Assembly: GCA_003170825.1 (NCBI GenBank)
Contig: PMYL01000019.1
Coordinates: 114,717-178,716, forward strand
DNA from: Acidobacteriaceae bacterium
Lineage (GTDB): Bacteria > Acidobacteriota > Terriglobia > Terriglobales > Acidobacteriaceae
Direction of reading: 5' to 3'
DNA length: 64,000 nucleotides
The notes under the pieces were generated by a model. That model had not been told where the DNA came from, ran no database searches, and was given only the letters and a program-made list of their open reading frames with translations. Positions 41,439 to 50,084 of this stretch are shown one piece after another; the first letter of the stretch is position 1, and every line of letters begins with the position of its first letter. The translations under genes were made by a program, and so were the position numbers.

Positions 41439-41796
41439 ACTCCACCTCCAGAAGACTTCCTGGTCCCAGATACCGGCGGGTCCGTGAAGGAATCGCGGTC
41501 TCGTGAGCAGAGGGGCCGTAAGATGAATCATCATAGTCCCGAATGGGGCTCTGTGTGGTGACAAAAATCACAGGCATTGTTTGCGGGATGGATCGGCTTT
41601 TCCCCTTGATCCGCATCCGGCCTGAGGCGCCCGATAGCGGACCGCGCCGGGCAGGCAATCGTGCGACTTTCCGGCCTCCGGTTGCATCCTATGGGATAGG
41701 GCCGTGAATGGGGCTTGTATCCCAGCCCCCAGAGCGGTACATTTGGAGCAGTACAGTCAGAGATAACGGCAAGCATTTCACCATTCGGGAGAAACT
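41439..41796. other. Divergent regulatory region with a CRP/FNR-like site
   Basis: This 358-bp gap separates the divergent membrane-protein and erpA genes. GGTGA-CAAAAA-TCACA (41557-41572) fits a CRP/FNR-family half-site pair with one mismatch. No convincing sigma-70 promoter was picked. No gene is supported in the gap. Confidence 0.35.
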
Positions 41797-42168
41797 ATGG
41801 CCACAGCAACCGCTGCACCCGCACAGGAAACTGAAAAGAAGGCGCCCCTCCACCTGACCCCACAGGCCATAGCCAAGGTGCGCGAGATCATGGCTACCCA
41901 GGACCCGCTTCCCGCGGGGCTGCGCCTCGGCGTGGTGGGCGGCGGCTGCTCCGGCTTCCAGTACTCCATGGCCTTCGAGAACCAGAGCGGCATGATGGAT
42001 AAAGTCTTCAAGTTCGACGACTTGCAGGTTTTTGTGGACGCTACCTCGCTGATGTACCTGAACGGCTGCATCGTCGACTACGTGGAGACGCTGGAAGCGG
42101 CCGGTTTCAAGTTTGAGAACCCCCAGGTGAAGAGCACCTGCGGCTGCGGTTCCTCGTTCAGCGTGTAA
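41797..42168 (+). CDS. Iron-sulfur carrier ErpA/IscA-like (HesB family)
   Basis: A 123-residue A-type Fe-S carrier that receives clusters from the assembly scaffold and hands them to apoproteins. The three conserved cysteines are Cys51 (GGGCSGFQY), Cys115 and Cys117 (STCGCGSSF). The N-terminal 15 residues are a variable Ala/Thr-rich extension. GGGAGAA lies just upstream of the ATG. The gene is monocistronic, followed by a good terminator. No other isc/suf genes are nearby, so ErpA rather than operonic IscA is the better guess, but the two cannot be told apart here. Confidence 0.92.
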   Translation: MATATAAPAQETEKKAPLHLTPQAIAKVREIMATQDPLPAGLRLGVVGGGCSGFQYSMAFENQSGMMDKVFKFDDLQVFVDATSLMYLNGCIVDYVETLEAAGFKFENPQVKSTCGCGSSFSV

Positions 42169-42201
42169 CGGCCGCCTTTCAGCCCGATTCTCTCCGGCAT
42201 G

Positions 42202-42240
42202 AGGCCCGTACCCTTTCTGGGGTGCGGGCCTTTTGCGCTT
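42202..42240 (+). terminator. Intrinsic terminator after the Fe-S carrier gene
   Basis: GGCCCGTACCC-TTTCT-GGGGTGCGGGCC forms an 11-bp stem (one G-T type mismatch) followed by TTTTGCGCTTTT. It sits 34 bp after the stop codon and before the convergent pseudopilin gene. Confidence 0.8.
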
Positions 42241-42277
42241 TTGGGCGAAAACAGAGATAGAGAATCGGCTGATTGGT

Positions 42278-43291
42278 CTACTGCTGTGGTTGGGTTGGAG
42301 GCGTAGGGGAAGTTCCCCCTGGACTGGATCCACTGGTACCACCGCCGATTCCGGAACCTCCGCCAATGCCGGAGCCGCCGCCAATTCCAGAACCTCCGCC
42401 AATCCCCGACCCGCCGGCGGGGTTGGGATTCAGGCCATTGTTCCCCAGATTTCCGCCCTGCATCATCATCTGCTCGGCAAGCGGGTCGTAGAAGAACTCC
42501 CACTCGTTGTAGTGCTTCTTCTTCTTGTAAACCAGGATGGATTGCTTGGGGCTGCCGGGCGAGACGCCGATCATGGGTCCGCCGCCGAAGGTCTGTCCGG
42601 TCAGGCCTGTGCTCGATGTAGGGATTGTGCTGCCGTTGGGGGCATTCGGGTCCGTGCTACCTGATGCGGGCGGGGAACCGCCGTTGGGGGCATTCGGGTC
42701 CGTGCTGCCCGATCCGTTGGGGGGATTGGTGGAACTGCCGGTAGTGCCAGAGGTACTGCTGGAACTGCCGGCTGTGCCGGAGGTATCGGTGGGACAGTCG
42801 GCCGCACCAGTGGGAGCGCCGGTCGTGGAGCCTGACGATCCTGAGAACGAACTGCTGCTGCTGGGTGAGCTAGCGGTCGTCGAGGAGTTGTTGAGCCCAT
42901 TTCCCACGCATCCAGGGATGCCTCCGATCGGCACCCCGAAGAAGCCCAGCGTCGGTGTCTTGTTCTGGCCAAAGTGGATGATCTTCCACTCGTCTTTGCC
43001 GGTGGTGGGGTCGATGTACTTCTTGCGCAGGAAGCGCATTTGGTTGGTGTTGACCAGCGCGTCGACGCTGGTCGGATAGGTGCCGAACTTCGTGTAGTAC
43101 ATCTTGACGGCGCGGACGTACTGCTTGCCGCGGTGCATGGTCTCGATCTCGCGGTCGCGCTGAATATCTTTCTTGACAATGGGCGCGGCGAGGGTCAGGG
43201 AGAGCATAAGAATCGCCAGCATGAAGATGACCACAAGCAGAATGTAGCCCTCCTCAGAGGGGCGGGTACGGCGGCGGATTGGGGTGGGCAT
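42278..43291 (-). CDS. Pseudopilin (GspG-like) with low-complexity tail
   Basis: A 337-residue type IV pilin-like protein, the last gene of the assembly operon. The basic leader ends in PSEEG, followed by a hydrophobic helix (YILLVVIFMLAILMLSLTLA), so prepilin peptidase could cut after Gly; the usual Glu at +5 is absent. A short globular part (GspG-like, MYYTKFGTYPTSVDAL) follows. From about residue 120 the sequence is Ser/Thr/Gly/Pro-rich with repeats GSTDPNAPNG and GSGIGG. Typical GspG has about 145 residues, so the tail is unusual. The ATG at 43291 is used; a TTG precedes it by two codons. Confidence 0.82.
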   Translation of the reverse strand: MPTPIRRRTRPSEEGYILLVVIFMLAILMLSLTLAAPIVKKDIQRDREIETMHRGKQYVRAVKMYYTKFGTYPTSVDALVNTNQMRFLRKKYIDPTTGKDEWKIIHFGQNKTPTLGFFGVPIGGIPGCVGNGLNNSSTTASSPSSSSSFSGSSGSTTGAPTGAADCPTDTSGTAGSSSSTSGTTGSSTNPPNGSGSTDPNAPNGGSPPASGSTDPNAPNGSTIPTSSTGLTGQTFGGGPMIGVSPGSPKQSILVYKKKKHYNEWEFFYDPLAEQMMMQGGNLGNNGLNPNPAGGSGIGGGSGIGGGSGIGGGSGIGGGTSGSSPGGTSPTPPTQPQQ

Positions 43292-43313
43292 CTTCAATTA
43301 GCTCCTAGCTCTT

Positions 43314-43391
43314 AGCTTCTAGCTTCTTCTCGCAGAATCCAGCTTTCGCGGCATACTGAAAACTCGCATACAAGCATAAAAGCTAGAAGCT
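43314..43391. repeat. Inverted repeat in the pseudopilin leader
   Basis: AGCTTCTAGCTT (43314-43325) and AAGCTAGAAGCT (43380-43391) are exact complements 54 bp apart, embedded in more TAGCT/AGCTA iterations. It lies between the PilP-like and pseudopilin genes and could form an mRNA stem that separates expression of the abundant pilin from the machinery. Confidence 0.65.
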
Positions 43392-43431
43392 AGCGGCTAG
43401 CAGCTCATAAGCGAACCCCTGGGGCGTCCCG

Positions 43432-44067
43432 CTAATTCGGGGTAAGCGGCAGGGTTTGGGTGTTGTTATAGCCCAGGTCTGTTACCTGGACGCTGGCCGG
43501 CAGGATGGCCCCCACCTTATACCGATGGTCGACAATCTCGCCGGTCCTGGCCATGAAGATGTCGTCCCCATGGACGAGGAAGGCTTTGAGCGACTTGTCC
43601 CTAGCCTGGGCGTAGCCGAAGTATTTCAGATCGATGGGCGGCGGCTTGGGCGGCGGAGGCGGCCCGGACGGAGCCGGGGGCGTGAATACGTTTGGCTGGT
43701 TAGGCCGGGGGCCAGTCGCCAGATTCTCGATATGCGCGGGCGCGGATTCGGCGGAGAAGATGTTCCTGCCGGTACCGGCGTATTCCACATCCTCGCTCTG
43801 CGCCAGCCTGTCGAAGTGCAGCGAGGGGTCGAGGCCGGCGTTGGTCAGCTTTTGGGCATCCTTCCCTTGCGCATTCTGGCCGGCGGGCGCGGACACAGTT
43901 CCCGCCGCCGGTATGCCGCTGGCTGCGATCGGCACAGGCGCCGGCGTGGAAGGTCCTCCGAAAAACGAGCCGTAGAGCTCATAGCCCCCGGCCACGGCGA
44001 TCACCACAAACAGGGCGACGACTATATAGACCTGGCGCTTGTTTTCCATACCCAGACGAAGGGCCAT
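43432..44067 (-). CDS. PilP/GspC-like assembly protein
   Basis: A 211-residue bitopic membrane protein: a short cytoplasmic start, one helix ([20 protein letters not shown]), a Pro/Ala-rich periplasmic linker, and a small C-terminal beta domain ([30 protein letters not shown]). This 'KAFL...GDxIFMARxGE' pattern is that of the PilP/GspC homology region that links the inner-membrane complex to the secretin. It follows the PilO-like gene by 2 bp; GGAAGG upstream supports ATG 44067. No secretin gene lies in the window. Confidence 0.75.
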   Translation of the reverse strand: MALRLGMENKRQVYIVVALFVVIAVAGGYELYGSFFGGPSTPAPVPIAASGIPAAGTVSAPAGQNAQGKDAQKLTNAGLDPSLHFDRLAQSEDVEYAGTGRNIFSAESAPAHIENLATGPRPNQPNVFTPPAPSGPPPPPKPPPIDLKYFGYAQARDKSLKAFLVHGDDIFMARTGEIVDHRYKVGAILPASVQVTDLGYNNTQTLPLTPN

Positions 44068-44069
44068 GG

Positions 44070-44714
44070 CTATTCGCCTTCCTTTCCGGCTGTGGAGGGC
44101 GCAGCGCCTGTTTCACCCGGCTTCGGAGTGGGCGGCAATCCGCTGGCCGCGGCGTCGGCCGGCCGCAGCCAGGTGGAAACCCGCAGCCGCAGATTCACCA
44201 GGCCCCCCTGCTGACCGGTCAGAGCCATTGCCCGGATGACAAAGAAGGTCTGGTCGCGCTCCAGGCTGTTCACAAAGCGCATGATCTCGGGATATGCGCC
44301 ACTGATGCCGGCGTCCATGGAGATTTCAGTGAGATCGGAGCCAGGGGGGCCTTGGGTGTAATTGACCCTGGAGAGCCGCACACCCGACTTCACCTGCAGC
44401 TCACCCACGCGGGTTGCGATCGAGGAGTAGTTGGGAGGGATTCGCTTGCCATAGAAGGCCTGAATCTGGGAGCGGGACTCTTCCACGCGCTTGTCCAGGC
44501 CGCGCAGGGGAGCGGTTTCCAGGTCTAGAGCCTTCAGCTCAACCTGCTTGCCGGCCAAGGCGTCAGTGGAGCGTCCATTGGTGGCGGCCCAGTCGAGGCC
44601 AAGCCGGACAGCCAATCCGATCACCACCACAAGCAGCACGACGAACCCGGCAAAGTGCCAGGTGAGCGGGGAGGCAAGGCGCTCGCGCCAGTGGGAGGAT
44701 GGGCGGTTGCTCAT
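44070..44714 (-). CDS. pilO: PilO/GspM-like inner-membrane assembly protein
   Basis: A 214-residue bitopic protein: helix at about 15-36 ([20 protein letters not shown]), then a coiled coil ([20 protein letters not shown]) and a ferredoxin-like periplasmic domain ending around [13 protein letters not shown]. PilO pairs with PilN to form the periplasmic alignment complex of type IV pili. Its start codon overlaps the stop of the PilN-like gene (ATGA). Sequence similarity within this family is low, so the call rests on topology and gene order. Confidence 0.78.
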   Translation of the reverse strand: MSNRPSSHWRERLASPLTWHFAGFVVLLVVVIGLAVRLGLDWAATNGRSTDALAGKQVELKALDLETAPLRGLDKRVEESRSQIQAFYGKRIPPNYSSIATRVGELQVKSGVRLSRVNYTQGPPGSDLTEISMDAGISGAYPEIMRFVNSLERDQTFFVIRAMALTGQQGGLVNLRLRVSTWLRPADAAASGLPPTPKPGETGAAPSTAGKEGE

Positions 44715-45523
44715 TGCGGGCCTCCGGGCGCTGGATGAAGCGAAGGATTGGGCTTGGGACGGTTCGTAATGGTTCCGGGGGCCGCGTGCTGGTCTGAGCC
44801 GGTATAGGGCGGGCGCTCGGGCCGGTGGGCCGGGGTCATCAGGGCTGGAACCGTGTGGGGCGCAGTCTGGCTGTCAGAATCTTCACTCGTGGGAGCCGGC
44901 TTTTTGGCTGCTTTATGTTCTCCGGGTGAGGCCGGATTGTACTCGGCCAGCAGATCGAAGTCGACGCGGTCCGAGGCGCTCACCGGCTCCAAATGCTTCC
45001 CGGGCCCCTCGGTGGACTCGGCGTTTTCACCCACGATGCGGGGTAGAAAAAAGCGTTTGGAGTGCTCCAGGTTCCGGACCAGTTCGACAGCGAGGTCGCG
45101 GGGGCCAATGACGCGCAGATGCAAGGTGATCACGCCAGTCTTATCGTCGCGAACTGGCTCCAGGGTGGAGACCTGCACCCTGCCGGGCAGCACCGTCTCC
45201 AGGTCTTCCATGGCCAGCGTCCAGGAGAAGGTTTTCTTATCGAAGAGCTTGTTGAGCGCCTCGGCCTGGGCCACCACCTGCACGTTGGCCGGCTGGCGCA
45301 TCATCTCCTGGTAATCCTGCCGTTCCTGGGTGATGCGGGCGATCTGGCCGTCGAGCGAATGGTCGCGGGCCCGTGCCTCATCGGCCTTCTGGTGGAAGGC
45401 GCGCAGACCCAGCCCCAGGCCGATGGCGATGACGGCCAGCACGGCCATGGCGATGCGCAGGCGCTTGATGGCCGGTCCCAGGTCGGCGAAGGGGCGGGTG
45501 GCGAGATTGAGAGTAATGCGCAT
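44711..45523 (-). CDS. pilN: PilN/GspL-like assembly protein
   Basis: A 270-residue bitopic protein. MRITLNLATRPFADL resembles the conserved PilN N-terminus (xNLLPxR-like) that docks into PilM. A helix (RIAMAVLAVIAIGLGLGL), a coiled coil and a ferredoxin-like domain (about 110-170, LPGRVQVSTLEPV) follow; the C-terminal 100 residues are a Pro/Ser-rich tail. The ATG at 45523 lies 4 bp after the PilM stop. The frame is open further upstream but inside pilM. Confidence 0.82.
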   Translation of the reverse strand: MRITLNLATRPFADLGPAIKRLRIAMAVLAVIAIGLGLGLRAFHQKADEARARDHSLDGQIARITQERQDYQEMMRQPANVQVVAQAEALNKLFDKKTFSWTLAMEDLETVLPGRVQVSTLEPVRDDKTGVITLHLRVIGPRDLAVELVRNLEHSKRFFLPRIVGENAESTEGPGKHLEPVSASDRVDFDLLAEYNPASPGEHKAAKKPAPTSEDSDSQTAPHTVPALMTPAHRPERPPYTGSDQHAAPGTITNRPKPNPSLHPAPGGPQ

Positions 45524-45527
45524 CGGC

Positions 45528-46505
45528 CTACCTTGATCCCGCCAGCGCGCCGGCGACGCCGGCAATGCTTGTGGATCCCAGCGCCGGGGTCCCCACGGAC
45601 AGGTCTTTGTCCGTGGGGTGGAGCGTTGTGACCGCTCTGGTTTCGGGGCGTTGCGCCAAATCGACCACGGCCAGTGAGGGGTCGTCGATCCAACGGGCGA
45701 ATTCGCCGGCCCCGTAGTTGCCGGAGAATTGCAACCGGCTGGGGCGGGCGCCCAGCTTGTCCTCATAGTAAGCCGCGGCCACGGCAATGCCGCGTTGGAC
45801 CTCCTGCAGCCGCAGGTCCGGGTCCTCGGGCAGGTCGAGAGTGCGATAGAGCAGCAGGTCCTGGCCGTTGGTGATGAAGGTGGTGAGAGCAAGGCCGCTC
45901 AGATTGGCCCCCAGCACGGCCTCCAGGGAATCGATCGCTTCCAATGCAGCCAGGCTGGAGGGCAGCACCGCGCCGGGCTCGTAGCCGGCAGCGCGCACCG
46001 CGGCCTCATATTCGGCCAGGATGGGACCGGGAATCACGGCTGCAAGCACCTTGCACTCGGTCTTGTCCGCCGCCAGTATCTGGTAGCTGAGCCCTGCGTG
46101 CTCCACGTCAAAGGGGATCATCTTGCGCAGACGGAAGCGCAGCACGGGGTAGGCTTCCGCAGCCCGGCCGGGCAGGGAATCGAAGTCCAGCACAAATACG
46201 CGGACCACCGTGTCTGGCAGCACCACGGTGACGGCGCGAGTGCGCGGCGAAACCTGGCCGAGCGCGGAGCGAATCGCGGCCGCTATGGCCTCCGGCGCGC
46301 GCAGGTTCGGCTCGCCGATTCCGGGCACAAGAAAGCCGGGCGGCAAAGGCTCAAAGGCATACACCGGCGCCTGCCCGCCGTGGTGGGGCTGACCCGGTCC
46401 CGGCGAGGCGGCGGCCAGCACTCCCTGGGGCGAAAGCTCCACGGCCGCAGGCGGACGCGCTCCAAGCTGGGAACCGAGTTTAGCCTTGCTCAGGATCGAA
46501 TTCAC
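45528..46505 (-). CDS. pilM: PilM-like actin-fold assembly protein
   Basis: A 325-residue cytoplasmic protein with the PilM layout: strand AAVELSPQGVLAAA at the N-terminus, VTVVLPDTVVRVFVLDFDSLP in the middle, RKMIPFDVEHAGLSYQIL and later nucleotide-site elements. PilM binds ATP and the PilN tail to couple the inner-membrane complex to the motor. The start is a GTG that overlaps the last base of the upstream ATPase stop. The last 25 residues (LHPTDKDLSVGTPALG...) are encoded by a REP-like palindrome, so the original C-terminus has been replaced or extended. Confidence 0.83.
   Translation of the reverse strand: MNSILSKAKLGSQLGARPPAAVELSPQGVLAAASPGPGQPHHGGQAPVYAFEPLPPGFLVPGIGEPNLRAPEAIAAAIRSALGQVSPRTRAVTVVLPDTVVRVFVLDFDSLPGRAAEAYPVLRFRLRKMIPFDVEHAGLSYQILAADKTECKVLAAVIPGPILAEYEAAVRAAGYEPGAVLPSSLAALEAIDSLEAVLGANLSGLALTTFITNGQDLLLYRTLDLPEDPDLRLQEVQRGIAVAAAYYEDKLGARPSRLQFSGNYGAGEFARWIDDPSLAVVDLAQRPETRAVTTLHPTDKDLSVGTPALGSTSIAGVAGALAGSR
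45577..45621. repeat. Palindromic element at the pilM 3' end
   Basis: CCCCACGGACA-GGTCTT-TGTCCGTGGGG (45591-45618) is a perfect 11-bp stem. The same CACGGACAGGTC/TTGTCCGTGGGG modules build the 42-bp repeats in the S55 gene. Here it codes for the PilM C-terminus. Confidence 0.8.
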
Positions 46506-48139
46506 TAACGGGAAGCCTCAATAAACGTTACCTTGTTGATCTCCTTGAGCGTGGTCAGGCCGCGGCGGACGCGCTCAATCGCCGATTCGCGCAGAAAGCT
46601 CATGCCCTCCTTCTGGGCCAGCTTGCGAATTTCGGAGGTGGGTTTCTTTTCCAGAATGATTTCGCGGATGGAGTCGGTCAAGTCCAGCAGCTCATGAATC
46701 GCCGTGCGGCCGCGATAGCCGGTGCCGCCGCACTCCATGCAGCCCGTGCCCTCGCGGAAGCCGAAGCCGCGCCACTCGGCGGGGTCCATGCCGCTGGCCA
46801 GCAGAGCGTCATCGTCGTAATAGACCGTCCGGGAGCAGTACTCGCAGTTGGTGCGCACCAGCCGCTGGGCCAGGATGCAGTTGAGCGCGGAAACGAAGTT
46901 GTAGGCCTCGACGCCCATATTCAGGAAGCGGCCCAGCACGTCCACCACGTTGTTGGCGTGGACGGTGGTAAACACCAAGTGCCCCGTGAGCGCGGAGTTG
47001 ATGGCGATCTGCGCCGTCTCCTGGTCGCGGATCTCGCCCACCAGAATCTTGTCCGGGTCGTGGCGCAGGATGGAGCGCAGGCCGCGGGCAAAGGTGAGGC
47101 CCTTCTTCTCGTTGACCGGAATCTGGGTGATGCCGCGAATCTGGTACTCGACCGGGTCCTCGATGGTGATGATCTTGTCCTCGTCGCTCTTGATCTCGTT
47201 CAGCGCGGCGTAGAGCGTGGTGGTTTTGCCGGAGCCGGTGGGGCCGGTGACCAGCACCATGCCGTAGGGCTCGCGGATGTAGCGGCGGAAGCGGCGCAGG
47301 TCCTCATCGGCAAAGCCGACTACATCCAGCGTCAGCTTCTTGAACTTCTCGCTCATCGACTCCTTGTCCAGCACGCGCAGCACGGCGTTTTCTCCGTGGA
47401 TGGTGGGCATGATGGAGACGCGAAAGTCGATCAGCCTTCCCTTGTAGCGGACCCGGAAACGGCCGTCCTGAGGCACGCGCCGTTCGGCAATGTCCAACTC
47501 GCTCATGATCTTGATGCGCGAGAGAATGGTGGAGTGGTGCTCGCGGGCGATGGGAGCCATGGCTGGCTGCAGCACGCCGTCGATGCGGTACTTGATCACC
47601 AGCGAATCGTCGTTGGTCTCGATGTGGATGTCGGAGGCGCGGCGCTCCAGAGCGGTGAAGATGGTGGTGTCCACCAGCCGGATGATGGGGCTGATGTCCT
47701 CTTCGCTGGTCAGCTTCTCGATGGAGATGTTCTCGTCGGAGTTCTCGTCGCCCGTGAGCACGTCGAAGGTCAGCCCCTCGCTGGCCTCGTCGAGCACGCG
47801 CTGTGACTGCTCGGTCTTCTTGAGCAGATCGGTGATCTGCGACAGCGTTGCCACGCGCGCAATAATGCGGTGGCCGAGCAGGCCGGCAATCTCATCCAGC
47901 ACCATCAGCCGCGAGGGATCGGAGACCGCAATGACCAGTGCCTCCTGGCGCTGCTCAATGGGCACAAAGTTGTAGCGGAACATCAGCTCGACCGGGACGG
48001 TGCGCAGCAGGTCGTGCTGGATCTTGAAGTTTTTCAGATCCACGAACTCGGCGTGATAGCGCCGCGCCAGCGCTTCAGCCTGTGCCCGCTCGTCCTGACC
48101 CGTGGGAAGCGGAAGCGTAATGAGATTTGCGTCAGCCAT
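46505..48139 (-). CDS. pilB: PilB/GspE-type assembly ATPase
   Basis: A 544-residue hexameric ATPase that powers pilus or pseudopilus extension. N-terminal MshEN-like domain (about 1-140), then the RecA-like core: Walker A GPTGSGKTTTLYAAL, Asp box EDPVEYQIRGITQ, Walker B region LRHDPDKILVGEIRD, His box TTVHANNVVD. A tetra-cysteine zinc knot follows (CEYC ... CMECGGTGYRG), typical of extension ATPases and absent from retraction ATPases. It lies between gspF/pilC and pilM. No PilT gene is present in the window. Confidence 0.95.
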   Translation of the reverse strand: MADANLITLPLPTGQDERAQAEALARRYHAEFVDLKNFKIQHDLLRTVPVELMFRYNFVPIEQRQEALVIAVSDPSRLMVLDEIAGLLGHRIIARVATLSQITDLLKKTEQSQRVLDEASEGLTFDVLTGDENSDENISIEKLTSEEDISPIIRLVDTTIFTALERRASDIHIETNDDSLVIKYRIDGVLQPAMAPIAREHHSTILSRIKIMSELDIAERRVPQDGRFRVRYKGRLIDFRVSIMPTIHGENAVLRVLDKESMSEKFKKLTLDVVGFADEDLRRFRRYIREPYGMVLVTGPTGSGKTTTLYAALNEIKSDEDKIITIEDPVEYQIRGITQIPVNEKKGLTFARGLRSILRHDPDKILVGEIRDQETAQIAINSALTGHLVFTTVHANNVVDVLGRFLNMGVEAYNFVSALNCILAQRLVRTNCEYCSRTVYYDDDALLASGMDPAEWRGFGFREGTGCMECGGTGYRGRTAIHELLDLTDSIREIILEKKPTSEIRKLAQKEGMSFLRESAIERVRRGLTTLKEINKVTFIEASR

Positions 48140-48145
48140 GCCGGA

Positions 48146-49351
48146 TTACCCCCCTTGACTCCCGCCCGCCTGTCCCAGCGAGAAGATGGGCAGGTAAAGC
48201 GAGATGAGAATGAAGACGACGACCAGGCCCATGACGATGAGAATGGCGGGTTCGATGAGCGCCAGCGAGGCGGTGAGCGCCGTAGCCACGTCCTCCTCGA
48301 AGAACTCTGCCACCGAGTTGAGCATCTGCGGCAATGCGCCGGTCTGTTCGCCCACGGTGATCATTTCGGAGGCCAGGTCGGGAAAGATGCCGGTCTGGGT
48401 AAGCGCCTCGGCCAGGCTCTTGCCCTCGCGCACGGTTCCGATCGACGAGAAGACCGCCTTCGACACGCGCCGCGAGGAGATGGAGCGGGCCGCCGTCTCC
48501 AGCGACGGCACCAGCGACAAACCGCCGGTGAGCAGAGTGGAAAGCGTGCGCGCAAACAGCGCCACCTGGTACTTGAGCCAGATCTTGCCGAAGATGGGCA
48601 GCCGGATGCGGAAGCCGTCGATAAAATCCTTGCCCCGCTCGGTGGTGGCGAAACGGTAGACGCCGGCGGCCGTCGCGGCCATGATGAGGAGAATCCAGAG
48701 AATATTGTTGTGCAGAAATTTACCGAAGGCCAGCAGGTTCATGGTCATGGCCGGCAGCTTCGAGCCCATCTGGTCATAGAGCACCGCAAACTGCGGCACC
48801 ACAAACACGAACATGAAGAACATCAGCCCGCCCACCAGCGTCAGCAGCACGCAAGGATAGATGAGCGAGGCGATCAGCTTCTTGCGGAAGGTGAGCGAGA
48901 CCTTCTGGAAGCTGACGTAGCGCTCCAGCACCTCCAGCAGGTTGCCGGAGCGCTCGCCCGCCAGCAGGGTAGTGGTATACATGACCGGAAAACCGCTCTG
49001 CGCCTCGAATGCCGAGGAGAGCGATTCGCCGGTCTTCACGCGGTTGCAGATGTCGTCCAACTGGGCGGAGAAGTGGGCGTTTTTCTGGTTCTTGGCCAGC
49101 ATCCGCAGCGAGCCCAGAATGGGAAGCCCGGCGCGGATCAGGGTGAGGAATTGCTGGTTGAAGATGAGAAACGGCTCCAGCTTGACCTTGCCGCGCTTGA
49201 GCCCGGCAAAACCCGAGCGGGCGCGGATGGAGAAGACGTGGTAGCCGGCATGGGCAAAGCGGGCGCGCAACTCCTCGGCGGTGGCCGCCGTATGCACCTG
49301 CTCCTGCACGCGTCCACGCTCATCGGCCAATTTGATGACGAACTCTGCCAT
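48146..49351 (-). CDS. pilC: PilC/GspF-type inner-membrane platform protein
   Basis: A 401-residue polytopic protein with two GspF domains (about 65-190 and 270-395) and three transmembrane helices. Motifs seen: FLIFNQQFLTLIRAGLPIL, TTTLLAGERSGNLLEVLERY in the first repeat and MITVGEQTGALPQMLNSVAEF in the second. It is the platform the ATPase rotates. As the first gene of the operon its promoter should lie in 49352-49530, back to back with merR. The next gene starts 6 bp downstream. Confidence 0.93.
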   Translation of the reverse strand: MAEFVIKLADERGRVQEQVHTAATAEELRARFAHAGYHVFSIRARSGFAGLKRGKVKLEPFLIFNQQFLTLIRAGLPILGSLRMLAKNQKNAHFSAQLDDICNRVKTGESLSSAFEAQSGFPVMYTTTLLAGERSGNLLEVLERYVSFQKVSLTFRKKLIASLIYPCVLLTLVGGLMFFMFVFVVPQFAVLYDQMGSKLPAMTMNLLAFGKFLHNNILWILLIMAATAAGVYRFATTERGKDFIDGFRIRLPIFGKIWLKYQVALFARTLSTLLTGGLSLVPSLETAARSISSRRVSKAVFSSIGTVREGKSLAEALTQTGIFPDLASEMITVGEQTGALPQMLNSVAEFFEEDVATALTASLALIEPAILIVMGLVVVFILISLYLPIFSLGQAGGSQGG

Positions 49352-49530
49352 AGCTCCGGTCGCCGGGTGGGATCAGCCGGCCTTTTCTTGGTGTTTTCCT
49401 CAGGATTCAGGGTACCAGTTCCCGCCCGCTGTTCTCGTAACGGATAGACGCGAAAGGGGGAAGCAGCGCTCATGGCCGTGCGGGGTTTGCAGCCTGCGGA
49501 TGAGCGCGGCCCACGCAGCAAAAAAAGCAC

Positions 49531-49561
49531 TTGACCTCCGAACCGGTTCGGGGGGTTACAT
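49531..49561 (+). promoter_or_regulatory. MerR-type promoter with 19-bp spacer and perfect dyad
   Basis: -35 TTGACC (49531-49536) and -10 TTACAT (49556-49561) are 19 bp apart. The spacer contains CCGAACCGGTTCGG (49538-49551), a perfect 14-bp palindrome. Over-long 19-20 bp spacers with a central dyad are diagnostic for MerR-family activators, which twist the DNA to realign the elements. It lies 20 bp upstream of the merR start. Confidence 0.85.
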
Positions 49562-49580
49562 TGAGCAGGAGTGAGAAACC

Positions 49581-50084
49581 ATGCAGGCGAACCGTCAACT
49601 GCTTCGTTCCGGTGAACTGGCGTCGCGCGCCGGGGTGAGTACCGACACACTGCGCTATTACGAGCAAAAAGGTGTGTTGTCGCCGCCACCGCGTTCGAGC
49701 AATGGGTACCGCTGTTATCCGGCCGAATCGCTGGGGCGGGTGCAGATGGTCCGTAGCGCACTGCGCATCGGCTTCAGCACCGATGAGCTGTCACATGTGC
49801 TGCGCGTCCGTCAGAGTGGCGGGGTACCCTGCCGCAGCGTGCGTGAGATGGCCTCGGCCAAGCTAAGCGAGCTGCGCCAACAGCAGGTGGAAATTGCGCG
49901 GCTTTGCCAGATGCTGCAAGCGGTGATCCGGCGCTGGGACCACCAGCTGAGCCGCACCGCTCCTGGCGTGTGCGCCCACCTCCTGGATACGCTGGCAGCT
50001 GATGATTCGCCGCTCATGGCCCCACTCACCCCGCCTCCTTTCTTCGGAATGGGGCGGAAACTCAAACGAGGAGCACCCAAATGA
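49581..50084 (+). CDS. MerR-family metal-type transcription regulator
   Basis: A 167-residue regulator: winged helix-turn-helix (about 9-75; RSGELASRAGVSTDTLRYYEQKGVLSPPPRS), a dimerisation coiled coil (about 86-120) and a C-terminal loop. Cys84 (GGVPC), Cys109 and Cys131 (GVCAHL) resemble in placement the three Hg ligands of MerR, so a thiophilic metal inducer is likely. The Pro/Phe/Gly-rich tail is extra. The upstream 19-bp-spacer promoter suggests self-activation. The stop overlaps the next start (ATGA), so it is co-transcribed with a periplasmic CpxP-like protein. Confidence 0.9.
   Translation: MQANRQLLRSGELASRAGVSTDTLRYYEQKGVLSPPPRSSNGYRCYPAESLGRVQMVRSALRIGFSTDELSHVLRVRQSGGVPCRSVREMASAKLSELRQQQVEIARLCQMLQAVIRRWDHQLSRTAPGVCAHLLDTLAADDSPLMAPLTPPPFFGMGRKLKRGAPK

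Noticed and set aside
42340-42420. Repeat array resembling CRISPR in the pseudopilin gene
   Set aside because: The repeats are short, in frame and encode GSGIGG-type low-complexity sequence.
47870-49447. 525-codon + strand frame opposite pilC/pilB
   Set aside because: Gln/Arg/His-rich shadow translation without domains; opposite two well-conserved genes.
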